46,096 nt of DNA, taken from contig NZ_CP067425.2 in NCBI RefSeq assembly GCF_016653635.2, forward strand, positions 1 through 46,096, read 5' to 3'. Source of the stretch: Skermanella sp. TT6 (GTDB lineage Bacteria; Pseudomonadota; Alphaproteobacteria; Azospirillales; Azospirillaceae). Shown piece after piece: positions 1-8,317 of this stretch; within the stretch, counting starts at the first letter, position 1, and each line of letters opens with the position of its first letter. The notes below the pieces were generated by a model. The model did not search any database. It was not told the origin of the DNA and worked only from the letters and a program-made list of their open reading frames with translations. The position numbers were made by a program, and so were the translations under genes.

Positions 1-2448
1 ATGGGAGGCCGGCGCCGCTCGATACACGAGCGGTTGCCTTGGTCCTACTTCATCGCACCCGGTGTGGTCGCTCTCAAGTATGAGGGCTTCATGCGGACAC
101 TGTCATTCCGGGGTCCGGATGTGGCCTGCCTGGATGAGACGTCGCTGATCGCGCAGACCGTCCGGCTGAATGACGCGTTACGTCGCCTTCGTGGTGAGTA
201 TAGCCTCCACATCGAGGCGCAGCGGGTCCATGCCACCGATTATCCGGGCGACGATCTCACCGACGACGAACGCCGCGCTCTGTGGCCAGATCCTGTTTCC
301 TGGATGTTCGATGAAGAGCGCCGGGAGCGGTTCAAGGAGGTCGGGGAGCACTTCGAGAACCGGCAATTCATCAGCTTCGTCTACAAAGTCCCGGCGCCGA
401 CCATCCAGCGCGCCGAACGGATGCTGGTCAAGAACGCCCACAAGCAGCCGGGCGTCGATTACCGCGGCATGCTGGGCGACTTCCTCCGGACGACGGAGGA
501 TATCAAGGAACTGCTGGCCGACATGGTCCAGGAGTGCGAATGGCTGGACGACGCCGGCATGCTGGAATTCCTTCACAACACGGTGAGTACCCACCGTCAC
601 CCCGTCACGCCGAGCAATGGGAAGGCTCGGATCGACCACGACATTGCCGATTGCAGTATCATCGGCGGGAACGATCCGATGATCGGGGACTGCCATCTCC
701 GAACGGTAACGATCAGCAGCATCCCTGAGACGATGCCGGCGATCCTGGATGCCCTGAACGACGTCGGCTGCGAATATCGCTGGACGGTCCGTTGGATGCC
801 CTACGACCACGGCAAGGGGCTGGAGGTCATCCAGGATCGAGCGTCGGACTGGGGAATGTTCGCGCGGCCGTTCAAGGATGCCATTGCGAAGTTCATGCAT
901 CTGGACGGTGCCGGCGATCGGAGCATCACCTCCGATGCCATGACCGACGACGCCGAGGACGCTCTACACGCGGCCAAGGACGAGGCGTTGGCCATGGGCA
1001 AACTGACTGCCACCGTCACGGTCTGGGACCCGTCCCTCGCCCAGGTGAACAAGAAGGTCCAAGCCGTCATCGGTGTGATCCAGCGGCGTTCCATGGTCGC
1101 CAAGCGGCACAAGCTTGCGGCGTTGGATACGTGGTTGGGGACGTTGCCGGGTCATATCTATGCTGATCTCCGGCAGCCGATCCGGACCAGCGTCAATCTC
1201 GCGCACCTGATCCCGTGGGCGGCTGTGTGGGCTGGTCACAAGTGGAATGCCCACCTTGACGCCCCGGCGCTGATGCACGTCAGCGGCGGGAACACGACGC
1301 CGTTCCGGCTCAACCTTCACCATGGCGACCTGGGCCATACCCTCGTCCTCGGCCCGCCTGGTGCCGGTAAGTCGACCCTGCTGAACGCGATCCGATCCCA
1401 ATATCGGCGCTATGCAGGCGCCAAGGTGATCTCGATCGACATCGGCCGGTCCGCGGAGGTCTGCACCAGGCTGATGGGCGGCATCGTCTATCGCGTCGGA
1501 GAAGCCGGAGGGATTGGCTTCCAACCGCTTGCCAGGATCGATGACCCGAACTGGCGTGCGTGGGCGCTGGAGTGGGTTCTGAACCGCCTGAAGGAACAGA
1601 ACGTCACGATCACGGCTGACGTCAAAGCTGCAGTCTCGACCGCTCTGGCTGATGTAGCAAAGAACCCGCTCTATGAGCGCACGCTGACCGACCTGTCGGT
1701 GGCCCTGCCGTCCGAACTGAAGCCGGCCATCAACTTTTACTGCGTCGATGGGGATTACGGCACCCTGCTCGACGACAATGCCGAACGGCTCGGAGACTCC
1801 GACTGCGTGACATTCGAGATGACGGCACTGCTCGGCAATAAACAGGTTTCCGCAGCCGTCCTGGAGTACTTGTTCTATTACATGGAGCGGGTCGTTTTTC
1901 CCGGTCCACGTCCGGTGATCTTGCTGGTCGACGAGGCGTGGCGCTTCTTGGGCGACAGCGCATTCACCAGCCGGCTGAATAGCTGGCTCCGCCTGCTTCG
2001 GAAATTGAATGTCGTCGTCGTGTTCGCGACCCAGTTCCTGAAGGATGCGCTGACTGGTCCCCTGTCGGCTGCGCTCAACGAGAGCTGTCCCACCCGCATC
2101 CTGCTGGCCAACGAAAAAGCCATGGAGCCCGAAACCCAGGCCAGTTATGCCGCATTGGGGGCCAACGTCGCCGAGTGCGAGCAGATCGCCAACATGGTCC
2201 CGAAGCGGGACTACTACTACTCCAGCAGCTCGGGGAAGCGAGTCTTCGAACTTGGTCTGGGTCCCATCGGGCTCCAGCTCTGCGGCTCGTCCTCACCGGA
2301 TGCCCTCGCTCGCTGTGACCGCCTGGTCGCCGCTCCGTCCAGCATGTCTTTCGCGGAGAGATGGTTCGCCGAGGCGAAGATGCAGTGGGCCGCGGATTTG
2401 GTCGCCGACGAAACCGATGCCCCTTCCCTCTTCCTTGCCGCCGAATAG
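1..2448 (+). CDS. trbE: TrbE/VirB4-family conjugation ATPase
   Basis: This is the cytoplasmic ATPase that powers pilus assembly and substrate transfer in the type IV secretion system. The N-terminus matches TrbE proteins (LPWSYFIAPGVV, then FRGPDV). Walker A GPPGAGKST lies near residue 454 and Walker B ILLVDEAWRF near residue 640. The length of 815 aa is normal for the family. ATG at position 1 is usable, but if the window is circular an in-frame ATG at 46076 overlaps the trbD stop and adds seven residues (MFRHRQN). That gives the usual distance to the LPW motif, so I prefer it. trbJ follows after 9 bp. The family call is secure; the exact start is inferred. Confidence 0.95.
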   Translation: MGGRRRSIHERLPWSYFIAPGVVALKYEGFMRTLSFRGPDVACLDETSLIAQTVRLNDALRRLRGEYSLHIEAQRVHATDYPGDDLTDDERRALWPDPVSWMFDEERRERFKEVGEHFENRQFISFVYKVPAPTIQRAERMLVKNAHKQPGVDYRGMLGDFLRTTEDIKELLADMVQECEWLDDAGMLEFLHNTVSTHRHPVTPSNGKARIDHDIADCSIIGGNDPMIGDCHLRTVTISSIPETMPAILDALNDVGCEYRWTVRWMPYDHGKGLEVIQDRASDWGMFARPFKDAIAKFMHLDGAGDRSITSDAMTDDAEDALHAAKDEALAMGKLTATVTVWDPSLAQVNKKVQAVIGVIQRRSMVAKRHKLAALDTWLGTLPGHIYADLRQPIRTSVNLAHLIPWAAVWAGHKWNAHLDAPALMHVSGGNTTPFRLNLHHGDLGHTLVLGPPGAGKSTLLNAIRSQYRRYAGAKVISIDIGRSAEVCTRLMGGIVYRVGEAGGIGFQPLARIDDPNWRAWALEWVLNRLKEQNVTITADVKAAVSTALADVAKNPLYERTLTDLSVALPSELKPAINFYCVDGDYGTLLDDNAERLGDSDCVTFEMTALLGNKQVSAAVLEYLFYYMERVVFPGPRPVILLVDEAWRFLGDSAFTSRLNSWLRLLRKLNVVVVFATQFLKDALTGPLSAALNESCPTRILLANEKAMEPETQASYAALGANVAECEQIANMVPKRDYYYSSSSGKRVFELGLGPIGLQLCGSSSPDALARCDRLVAAPSSMSFAERWFAEAKMQWAADLVADETDAPSLFLAAE

Positions 2449-2457
2449 GAGACCCAC

Positions 2458-4239
2458 ATGCGTTTCATCGCGTTTCTGCTGGCTGGGACAGTACTGAGCA
2501 CGCCGGTCCTGGCGGCTACGATCGAGGTCAGGCCAGGGCAGTCAATTCAGGATGCCGTCAATCGTGCCCAAGCCGGCGATGAGGTGGTGGTCGATGACGG
2601 GACCTACGGGGCCTTCGAGATCAGGACGAACGGCATCAGCGTGCGCGCTCGCAACAAGGGCGGCGCCCACGTGGTGGCTACCGGCAACAACCAGCCGGCA
2701 ATCGCGGCCTATTCGCAGAGCGACATCGCGGTTCGCGGTTTTCGGCTGACCAGCCGCAACGGCGACGGCGTGAAGATCGGGGGCGACGCCTCCGCCCCGC
2801 TTGCCAAGAACATCGTGTTCGAGGGCAACACCACGGCCTATGCCCGGCTGGACGGCTTCAAGTTCTTTCACGCAGACGGCATCACCATGCGCAACAACGT
2901 GGTGGAAATGGCCGGCGGCGGGGGGGCTGCGGGATCGGCAGGAAACCCTAACGGGGACGGCGGGGTCGACTGGGTCAGAGTCAGCAATTCGCTGATGGAA
3001 GGCAACACCGTCCAGCGGACAAACGGGTGGGCCTGCGCAATGATCAAGAACGGCAGCAACAACAACCGCGTGGTGAACAACCGCTTCCAGAACTGCGAGG
3101 TGAACGGCATCGACATGGCGGCCGGCTCCAGCGGCCGGTCGGCGGCGGCCAACACCACGGGCAAGACGGCGTTCGACAACACTATCGAGGGCAACGTGGT
3201 CGAGGGCGGCAAGGGGTGTGCCGTCAAGTTCGGCCAGAAGACCAGCGGCAACCGGCTGACCGACAACGACATAGACGGCCGGCAATGCGACAAGGGCACC
3301 GGCAACAGCGGTCTTGCCGCCGGCGCCGACGATGAGGTGGGGGCGGGCGGCGGCGGCGACGGCGACTATGGCGGCGAGGAGGAATACGCTGGAGGCGGTG
3401 CCGAGGGCGGTTTCCTGGGAACCGACTACATGGGCGCCGGCGGCGGGTTCAGCGGCGGGTGCGATGCCACCATCGCCAACGGCGCCAGCGCGGGGGCGGC
3501 GGCGTTCGGCGTGATCAGTTCCGTTACCGGTCGCGCCACGGCGGGTCTTCAGGTGGCACAGCAGTTCCAGCTTCTGGCGCAGACCCTGTGCGACACCGAG
3601 CAGACGGCGCTTCAGGGCGAGCAGTTGAAGGCACAGACGCAGATGCTGCGGGGCATGAACATGACTACCCACGCAGACGTGCTCTCGACCAACCAGCGCC
3701 TGCGCTCGATCCTGACCAGCGGCCATCTCACCGGCAACCCCGGCACGATCAACCGCGACTACCAGGAGGTCTATCCCGAGCGGTTCCCCGAGGGCACCAC
3801 GTATCAGGAGATGGCGGCGGCGAGAGATGCGTGGGACCGCCGCACCCGCGACGCGCTGGACGAGAGCGTGCGCATCGAGAACGCCGTGCTAGTCGACCAG
3901 CAGCGCACGCTGCGGCGCTCGGCGGGGCTGGTGCAGGCCGGCCGCGCGTCGGGCGGCATCCGCGGCGAGATCCAGGCCACCAACGGCCTGCTGAACGAGG
4001 TAGCGGGATCGCTGGATAACCTGATCACGGCGACCACGGCGCATCACCGGGCACTGAAAGAGGAGAACTACAGGCGCGAGGCGGAGATGGCGGCTGCCAA
4101 GCGGGACAGCCAGGACTTCATGGCCGGCTTCGGCGATTGCCCAGAATGCGGACAACGGCCGATCGCCATCTTCGGCAACGGCGGCACCGTGGGACGTCGG
4201 GGGATTGCCGCTGATCCTTTCGGAACGGGTGTCCCATGA
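2458..4239 (+). CDS. trbJ: TrbJ/VirB5-like protein with N-terminal beta-helix fusion
   Basis: This is a secreted 593-aa protein. Residues 1-20 are a Sec signal peptide ending VLAA. Residues 21-285 are a right-handed parallel beta-helix with repeating N-x-V/I-x-x-N rungs, beginning RPGQSIQDAVNRAQAGDEV. Residues 286-335 form a Gly-rich acidic linker. Residues 340-550 resemble TrbJ, the VirB5-type minor pilus component, with alpha-helical QQFQLLAQTL, YPERFPEG and a charged coiled end. The C-terminus adds a FGDCPECGQRPI module (C561, C564). Ordinary TrbJ is about 250 aa with no beta-helix. The start has a GGAG ribosome-binding site. Position between trbE and trbK is canonical for trbJ. VirB5 proteins act at the pilus tip and in adhesion; a role of the helix in binding recipient-surface glycans is inference. 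Confidence 0.85.
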   Translation: MRFIAFLLAGTVLSTPVLAATIEVRPGQSIQDAVNRAQAGDEVVVDDGTYGAFEIRTNGISVRARNKGGAHVVATGNNQPAIAAYSQSDIAVRGFRLTSRNGDGVKIGGDASAPLAKNIVFEGNTTAYARLDGFKFFHADGITMRNNVVEMAGGGGAAGSAGNPNGDGGVDWVRVSNSLMEGNTVQRTNGWACAMIKNGSNNNRVVNNRFQNCEVNGIDMAAGSSGRSAAANTTGKTAFDNTIEGNVVEGGKGCAVKFGQKTSGNRLTDNDIDGRQCDKGTGNSGLAAGADDEVGAGGGGDGDYGGEEEYAGGGAEGGFLGTDYMGAGGGFSGGCDATIANGASAGAAAFGVISSVTGRATAGLQVAQQFQLLAQTLCDTEQTALQGEQLKAQTQMLRGMNMTTHADVLSTNQRLRSILTSGHLTGNPGTINRDYQEVYPERFPEGTTYQEMAAARDAWDRRTRDALDESVRIENAVLVDQQRTLRRSAGLVQAGRASGGIRGEIQATNGLLNEVAGSLDNLITATTAHHRALKEENYRREAEMAAAKRDSQDFMAGFGDCPECGQRPIAIFGNGGTVGRRGIAADPFGTGVP

Positions 4240-4270
4240 GGCACGTGCTGCTGATCGCTTGTCTCATGCT
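4236..4270 (+). pseudogene. trbK: trbK lipoprotein, 5' fragment cut by Tn3 transposon
   Basis: The ATG overlaps the trbJ stop (ATGA). It encodes MRHVLLIACLML and then runs into the transposon inverted repeat, reaching a stop 15 codons later. Joining this to the sequence after the right target duplication restores a 52-aa lipoprotein with lipobox LAAC (Cys15) and a CPECG motif. In trb operons the small lipoprotein between trbJ and trbL is TrbK, the entry-exclusion protein. The identity is inferred from position, size and lipobox. Confidence 0.8.
4266..4270. repeat. Left target-site duplication ATGCT
   Basis: The five bases ATGCT directly before the left inverted repeat recur at 8189-8193 directly after the right one. 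A 5-bp duplication is normal for Tn3-family transposition and shows that the element arrived by transposition. Confidence 0.93.
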
Positions 4271-4302
4271 GGGGTTCCAAGCCCAAACCCTCGAAATTTT
4301 TG
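4271..4302 (+). repeat. Tn3-family left inverted repeat
   Basis: It begins GGGGTTCCAAGCCCAAACCC, and the remaining 12 bases are also shared with the right end. The GGGG terminus is typical of Tn3-family ends. One mismatch (C/T at base 8) separates it from the right repeat. Confidence 0.95.
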
Positions 4303-4357
4303 AAATCCTCTAAATTCAATGGGTTGGGCTTCCTGGCTTGATTGTCTCGGCTGTTTT

Positions 4358-4933
4358 TCAGTCGTCCCAGAAGCCGTTGAAGCGATCGGCCGCCAAGTGG
4401 GTGTAGACGACGGTGTGCTGGATGTTCCGGTGGCCCAGGTAATGCTGGATGGCGCGGGTGTCCTGGCCGTCGTTGGCCAGCTTGAAGCCGGTCGAGTGCC
4501 GCAGCATGTGCGGATGGATCGGCATGCCCAGCCCGGCCGCTTCGCCGGCGCGGGCGACCAGCTTACGGAAGGTGGCCTCGGTCATCGGTGCCTTGCGCTC
4601 GGAGACGAAGACGTAGGGCGTGTCCGGATGATTGCGGAACAGCCGGCGCAAGGCTCGGATTTCCGGACCGCGTAGGGGATGGGTGCTTGGCAGCCCGTTC
4701 TTACGACGGCGCACATGCAGCAGCCCCAGGCTCAGGTCTACCTGCTCGCGCCGCAGGCCGACCAGTTCCGAGACGCGCAGCCCATGGCGATAGGCGATCA
4801 GAATCATCGTCGCATCGCGGTGGCCATGACGTCCGAGCCGTTGGGCGGCTGTGATCAGTCGGTCGATCTCGGTCGGAGTCAAGTGCTCCCGGCTGCGGCG
4901 CTCGGCATTGGGTTGTTTCGGCGGCGGTCGCAC
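4358..4933 (-). CDS. Tyrosine recombinase of the transposon (cointegrate resolution)
   Basis: This is a phage-integrase-family recombinase that probably resolves Tn3 cointegrates at the site just upstream. The catalytic set is visible: Arg in YRHGLRVSEL, Lys in RRRKNG, HPHMLRH, and LGH followed 11 residues on by the Tyr of VVYTH. The open frame extends upstream to 5347, but that part is the shadow of tnpA. I place the start at the GTG at 4933 (VRPPPKQPNAE), giving 191 aa with essentially only the catalytic domain, because short integrases of this type begin in this way. The start is uncertain. It is divergent from tnpA. Confidence 0.85.
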   Translation of the reverse strand: MRPPPKQPNAERRSREHLTPTEIDRLITAAQRLGRHGHRDATMILIAYRHGLRVSELVGLRREQVDLSLGLLHVRRRKNGLPSTHPLRGPEIRALRRLFRNHPDTPYVFVSERKAPMTEATFRKLVARAGEAAGLGMPIHPHMLRHSTGFKLANDGQDTRAIQHYLGHRNIQHTVVYTHLAADRFNGFWDD

Positions 4934-4942
4934 GGTAAACAG

Positions 4943-5052
4943 ACTTTCCCGAAAACGATCAGTGGCGCGGTGGTTGCCGGCGCCTTCCGGACCAAGCCCT
5001 ACCTGGGTCCGAAACAGGTTACTTTCCCGAAAAGACACTTTATAGGGAAAGT
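4943..5052. other. Candidate transposon resolution site
   Basis: ACTTTCCC followed by GAAAA occurs at 4943 and again at 5021. The second copy pairs with an inverted GGGAAAGT at 5045-5052, leaving a 16-bp spacer. Such an inverted core plus an accessory copy between divergent recombinase and transposase genes is how resolution sites of tyrosine-recombinase Tn3 elements are laid out. The function is inferred. Confidence 0.5.
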
Positions 5053-5084
5053 CCCAGCCCAGTCCATCCGATGGAAACAACCGC

Positions 5085-8000
5085 GTGCCCGACCGACCGA
5101 TGCGCGCCGACGGCAGCAAGCGGCTGACCGTCCTTTCCGAGGCCGAGAGGCTCGCTCTGTACGGCCTGCCCGACTTCGACGACTTCCAGCGAGCCGAGTT
5201 CTTCGCCCTGAGCGCCGCTGAACGCGCTCTGGTCGACCAGCGCAAGGGGCTGGCGGAACAGGTCTGGTGCCTGCTGCAGATCGGGTATTTCAAGGCCAAG
5301 CAGGCCTTCTTCGGCTTCTCCTGGCCCGACGTCCCGTCCAGCGACATCGCCTTCCTGATGGAACGCTACTTTCCGGGAAGCGCGCTGACGCCGCAGCCGA
5401 TCCGCGCCAACGAGCATTACGCCCAACGCCGGGAAATCGCCGGGTTGTTTGGCTATCGGCTCTGGGCGGACACGGACCGGGCGGCGGTCGTCGGCAGGGC
5501 CGGCCTTCTGGCGAAGCGGGACGTGGCCGCGACCTTCATCCTGACGGAACTGCTGGCCTTCCTGGCCACCCGGCGCATCGTGCGCCCAGGTTATACCACG
5601 CTGCAGGGCATCATCAGCGAGGTGCTCACGGCGGAACGCCGACGCCTGGAACACCTTGTCGAGGACGGGCTGGACGAGGAGGCGCGCGCCGCCCTGCAGG
5701 GCCTCCTCGTGCGCGAGGACACCCTCTCGGAACTGGCGGCGCTCAAGCAGGACGCCAAGCACTTCGGCTACCGCATGATGGCGATGGAGCGCCAAAAGCG
5801 CACCACCCTGGCGCCCTTGCACCGGGTCGCGAAGACTCTGTTGCCCAAGCTCGACATCTCGCAGCAGAACGTCGCCTATTACGCGAGCCTCGCCCATTAC
5901 TACACGGTCTACGACCTGCGCCGGCTGAAGCCCGGCCAGACCCACCTGTACCTGCTGTGCTATGCTTGGCAGCGCTTCCGCCAACTTACCGACAACCTGG
6001 TCGAGGCCTTCGGTTTCCACATGGGGCAGATGGAAGGGCAGACCAAGGAGGAATCGGAGGCCGCCTTCGTCCAGGCACAAGCCGGCCGGCAGCAGGAGGG
6101 ATCCCGGATTGGCCGCGTACTCCTGCTCTATGTCGACGACACGGTCGACGACGCCACGCCGTTCGGGGCCGTCCGCCACCGGGCCTTCACGATCCTGCCG
6201 AGAGAAGCGATGCTCGGCGCCGGCCAGAGGCTGTGCGAAAAGCCGGTCAGCCAGCTTGAACTGCGCTGGCAGGCGGTGGACCGCACGGCGGCGCGCTGCA
6301 GGAAGCATCTGCGCCCGCTCGCCATGGCGCTCGAGGTCTCGGCCACCACGGCGGACAATCCGTGGCTCGCCGCCTTGCGTTGGATGAAGGGCGTGTTTTC
6401 CCGTCAACAGCGCCTCGCCCAAAGGCCCTTCGGCGAGCTCCCGGAAAACACCATCCCCGACCGGCTGCGTCCGCATTTGCTCGACGTCGATGACGATGGC
6501 AAGGCGACCGGCCTGCGCGGGTACCGTTACGAGTTCTGGATCTACCGGCAGCTCCGCAAGCGCCTCGCCACCGGCGAACTCCACCTGGACGACAGCGTCC
6601 GGCATCGCCGCTTCGGTGACGAGCTGGTCGCGTCGGACCGGGCGGCGGAGGCGCTCCGGGATCTCGACAGTCCCTGGTTGCGCCAACCCGTGGACGCGAC
6701 GCTCGACGGCTTGTGCGCCGACCTGCATCGACTTTGGTTGATCTTCGACCGCGACCTGCGCCAAGGCAAGCTCAAGCACCTCGAGTACGACCCCGGGCGC
6801 AAGACCCTGTCGTGGCGCACTCCCAAGGTCGACAAGGAGGAAGCGCTGCAGGCCGCCTTCTATGCCCGGCTGCCGGCGCGCGGTATCGCCGATATCTTCC
6901 GCTTCGTGGACGAGCGCTGCCGCTTTCTGTCGGCGCTGACCCCACTGCAGCCCCGCTATGCGAAGAGGATTACCGACGACGACAGCCTGACGGCCGTGAT
7001 CCTTGGTCAGGCCATGAACCACGGCAACCTGGGCATGGCCGAGACCAGCGACATCCCGTACCACGTCCTGGAGGCGACCCATCAGCAGCACCTGCGCCTG
7101 TCGACCCTGAAAGCAGCCAATGACCGGGTCAGCAACTTCATCGCCGGCCTCGGCATCTTCCCCTTCTACTCGTTCGATCCGGCAGTCCTGTACGGCAGCG
7201 TCGACGGCCAGAAGTTCTCGGTCGCCGTGCCGACAGCCAAAGCGCGGCATTCGCGCAAGTACTTCGGCACCGGCAGGGGCGTCGTCGCCTACACGCTGCT
7301 GGCCAACCACGTGCCGCTGGAAACGGAGCTGATCGGCGCTCACGAGCATGAAAGCCACTACGTCTTCGACATCTGCTACCACAACACCTCGGACATCGCA
7401 CCGACTACCATCACCGGCGACATGCACAGCATCAACCGCGCCAACTTCGCCATCCTCCACTGGTTCGGGCTGAAGCTGGCGCCGCGGTTCACCCGCCGGC
7501 AAGCACAGCTCAAGCACCTGTACTGCGGCAACCCGATCGAGGACTACCAGGACTGTCTGGTTCAGCCAGCCGGCCGGATCGACCGCGCGTTGATCGTCGC
7601 GGAGAAAGCCAGCATCGACCGGATCGTCGCCACGCTCGGGCTCAAAGAGATGAGCCAGGCCATCCTGGTGCGGAAACTGTGTGCCCTGTCCCCTCACGAC
7701 CGGACCCGCAAGGCGGTCTTCGAGTACGACAAGCTGATCCGCAGCCTTTACACGCTCGATTACCTCCGCGACCCACAGCTGCAGCGTGACGTCCACCGCT
7801 CCCAGAACCGCATTGAGGCCTACCACCAGCTGCGCGCGGTGCTCACCCAGGTCAGCGGCGGCAAGCAACTGATCGGGCGGACCGACCTCGCGATCGCGAT
7901 CAGCAACCAGTGCGGCCGGCTGGTCGCCAACGTCATCATCGCCTACAACTCGGTCCTGCTCTCGACGCTGCTGGAGCGGTACCGCCGGGAGGACGACCGC

Positions 8001-8135
8001 AAAGCACTCGCACTGCTGCAGAAAATCTCCCCGGTGGCTTGGCAGCATATCCACTTGCTCGGGCACTACACGTTTCGCGGCGGCAAGCACGCGATCGACC
8101 CGGAAGCCCTGCTGGCGAACGTCAGGTTAGGCTAA
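5085..8135 (+). CDS. tnpA: Tn3-family transposase
   Basis: This is a 1016-aa replicative transposase, full length for the family. It begins with the DUF4158-like N-terminal region (LTVLSEAERLALYGLPDF) and ends with the DDE Tn3 domain. Conserved acidic positions are visible in YGSVDGQKF, in GDMHSINRANF and in RIEAYHQLR. The start is GTG 5085 or ATG 5100, and both are plausible. It ends 21 bp before the right inverted repeat. No frameshift or missing segment is seen, so the element is probably active. A same-length frame on the opposite strand is a shadow. Confidence 0.95.
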   Translation: MPDRPMRADGSKRLTVLSEAERLALYGLPDFDDFQRAEFFALSAAERALVDQRKGLAEQVWCLLQIGYFKAKQAFFGFSWPDVPSSDIAFLMERYFPGSALTPQPIRANEHYAQRREIAGLFGYRLWADTDRAAVVGRAGLLAKRDVAATFILTELLAFLATRRIVRPGYTTLQGIISEVLTAERRRLEHLVEDGLDEEARAALQGLLVREDTLSELAALKQDAKHFGYRMMAMERQKRTTLAPLHRVAKTLLPKLDISQQNVAYYASLAHYYTVYDLRRLKPGQTHLYLLCYAWQRFRQLTDNLVEAFGFHMGQMEGQTKEESEAAFVQAQAGRQQEGSRIGRVLLLYVDDTVDDATPFGAVRHRAFTILPREAMLGAGQRLCEKPVSQLELRWQAVDRTAARCRKHLRPLAMALEVSATTADNPWLAALRWMKGVFSRQQRLAQRPFGELPENTIPDRLRPHLLDVDDDGKATGLRGYRYEFWIYRQLRKRLATGELHLDDSVRHRRFGDELVASDRAAEALRDLDSPWLRQPVDATLDGLCADLHRLWLIFDRDLRQGKLKHLEYDPGRKTLSWRTPKVDKEEALQAAFYARLPARGIADIFRFVDERCRFLSALTPLQPRYAKRITDDDSLTAVILGQAMNHGNLGMAETSDIPYHVLEATHQQHLRLSTLKAANDRVSNFIAGLGIFPFYSFDPAVLYGSVDGQKFSVAVPTAKARHSRKYFGTGRGVVAYTLLANHVPLETELIGAHEHESHYVFDICYHNTSDIAPTTITGDMHSINRANFAILHWFGLKLAPRFTRRQAQLKHLYCGNPIEDYQDCLVQPAGRIDRALIVAEKASIDRIVATLGLKEMSQAILVRKLCALSPHDRTRKAVFEYDKLIRSLYTLDYLRDPQLQRDVHRSQNRIEAYHQLRAVLTQVSGGKQLIGRTDLAIAISNQCGRLVANVIIAYNSVLLSTLLERYRREDDRKALALLQKISPVAWQHIHLLGHYTFRGGKHAIDPEALLANVRLG

Positions 8136-8156
8136 CCCATTGATCGGCAAAGCTTC

Positions 8157-8188
8157 CAAAAATTTCGAGGGTTTGGGCTTAGAACCCC
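8157..8188 (-). repeat. Tn3-family right inverted repeat
   Basis: Read on the - strand it begins GGGGTTCTAAGCCCAAACCC and matches the left end at 31 of 32 positions. It is followed directly by the second ATGCT. Confidence 0.95.
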
Positions 8189-8193
8189 ATGCT
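8189..8193. repeat. Right target-site duplication ATGCT
   Basis: This is an exact copy of the five bases at 4266-4270. It belongs to the duplicated trbK target. Confidence 0.93.
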
Positions 8194-8317
8194 GGCCGCG
8201 TGCGGTCCGGCAGAGCCTGAGAAAGATCCCCAGGCCAGGGAATTCATGAAGGACTTCGGGAAGTGCCCGGAGTGCGGAAAGCGTCCGATCAAGCTGTTCG
8301 AGGGCTACGAGAAATGA
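8194..8317 (+). pseudogene. trbK: trbK lipoprotein, 3' fragment
   Basis: This is the remainder of the interrupted lipoprotein. After the CT of the left fragment it reads LAACGPAEPEKDPQAREF and then the FGKCPECGKRPIKLF module, ending at TGA 8315-8317, which overlaps the trbL start (ATGA). The mature protein would be lipidated at Cys15 and face the periplasm. The CPECG module is nearly the same as the one that ends the adjacent trbJ protein. The native start and lipobox are cut off, so the protein is probably not made. Confidence 0.8.

Larger units (their letters stand above)
4271..8188. mobile_element. Tn3-family transposon with tyrosine recombinase
   Basis: This is a 3918-bp unit transposon bounded by 32-bp inverted repeats that differ at one position and flanked by ATGCT duplications. 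It carries only a Tn3-type transposase (+) and a divergent tyrosine recombinase (-), with a candidate resolution site between them and no passenger genes. Tn3 elements with a tyrosine recombinase in place of a serine resolvase are known (Tn4430 and Tn4651 types). It interrupts trbK. tnpA points along the trb operon, so its transcripts could continue into trbL. Confidence 0.95.

Noticed and set aside
2542-3726. A 394-aa open frame on the - strand
   Set aside because: It is opposite the trbJ fusion and its repetitiveness mirrors the beta-helix rungs.
4934-5347. N-terminal extension of the tyrosine recombinase
   Set aside because: The extra residues are the shadow of the tnpA start and of the recombination site. 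No ATG lies between 5347 and the catalytic domain, and relatives begin near VRPPPKQPN.
5040-8090. A 1016-aa open frame on the - strand opposite the transposase
   Set aside because: It mirrors tnpA almost exactly and arises because GC-rich third positions remove stops on the other strand. Its sequence has no family motif, while tnpA has all Tn3 features.
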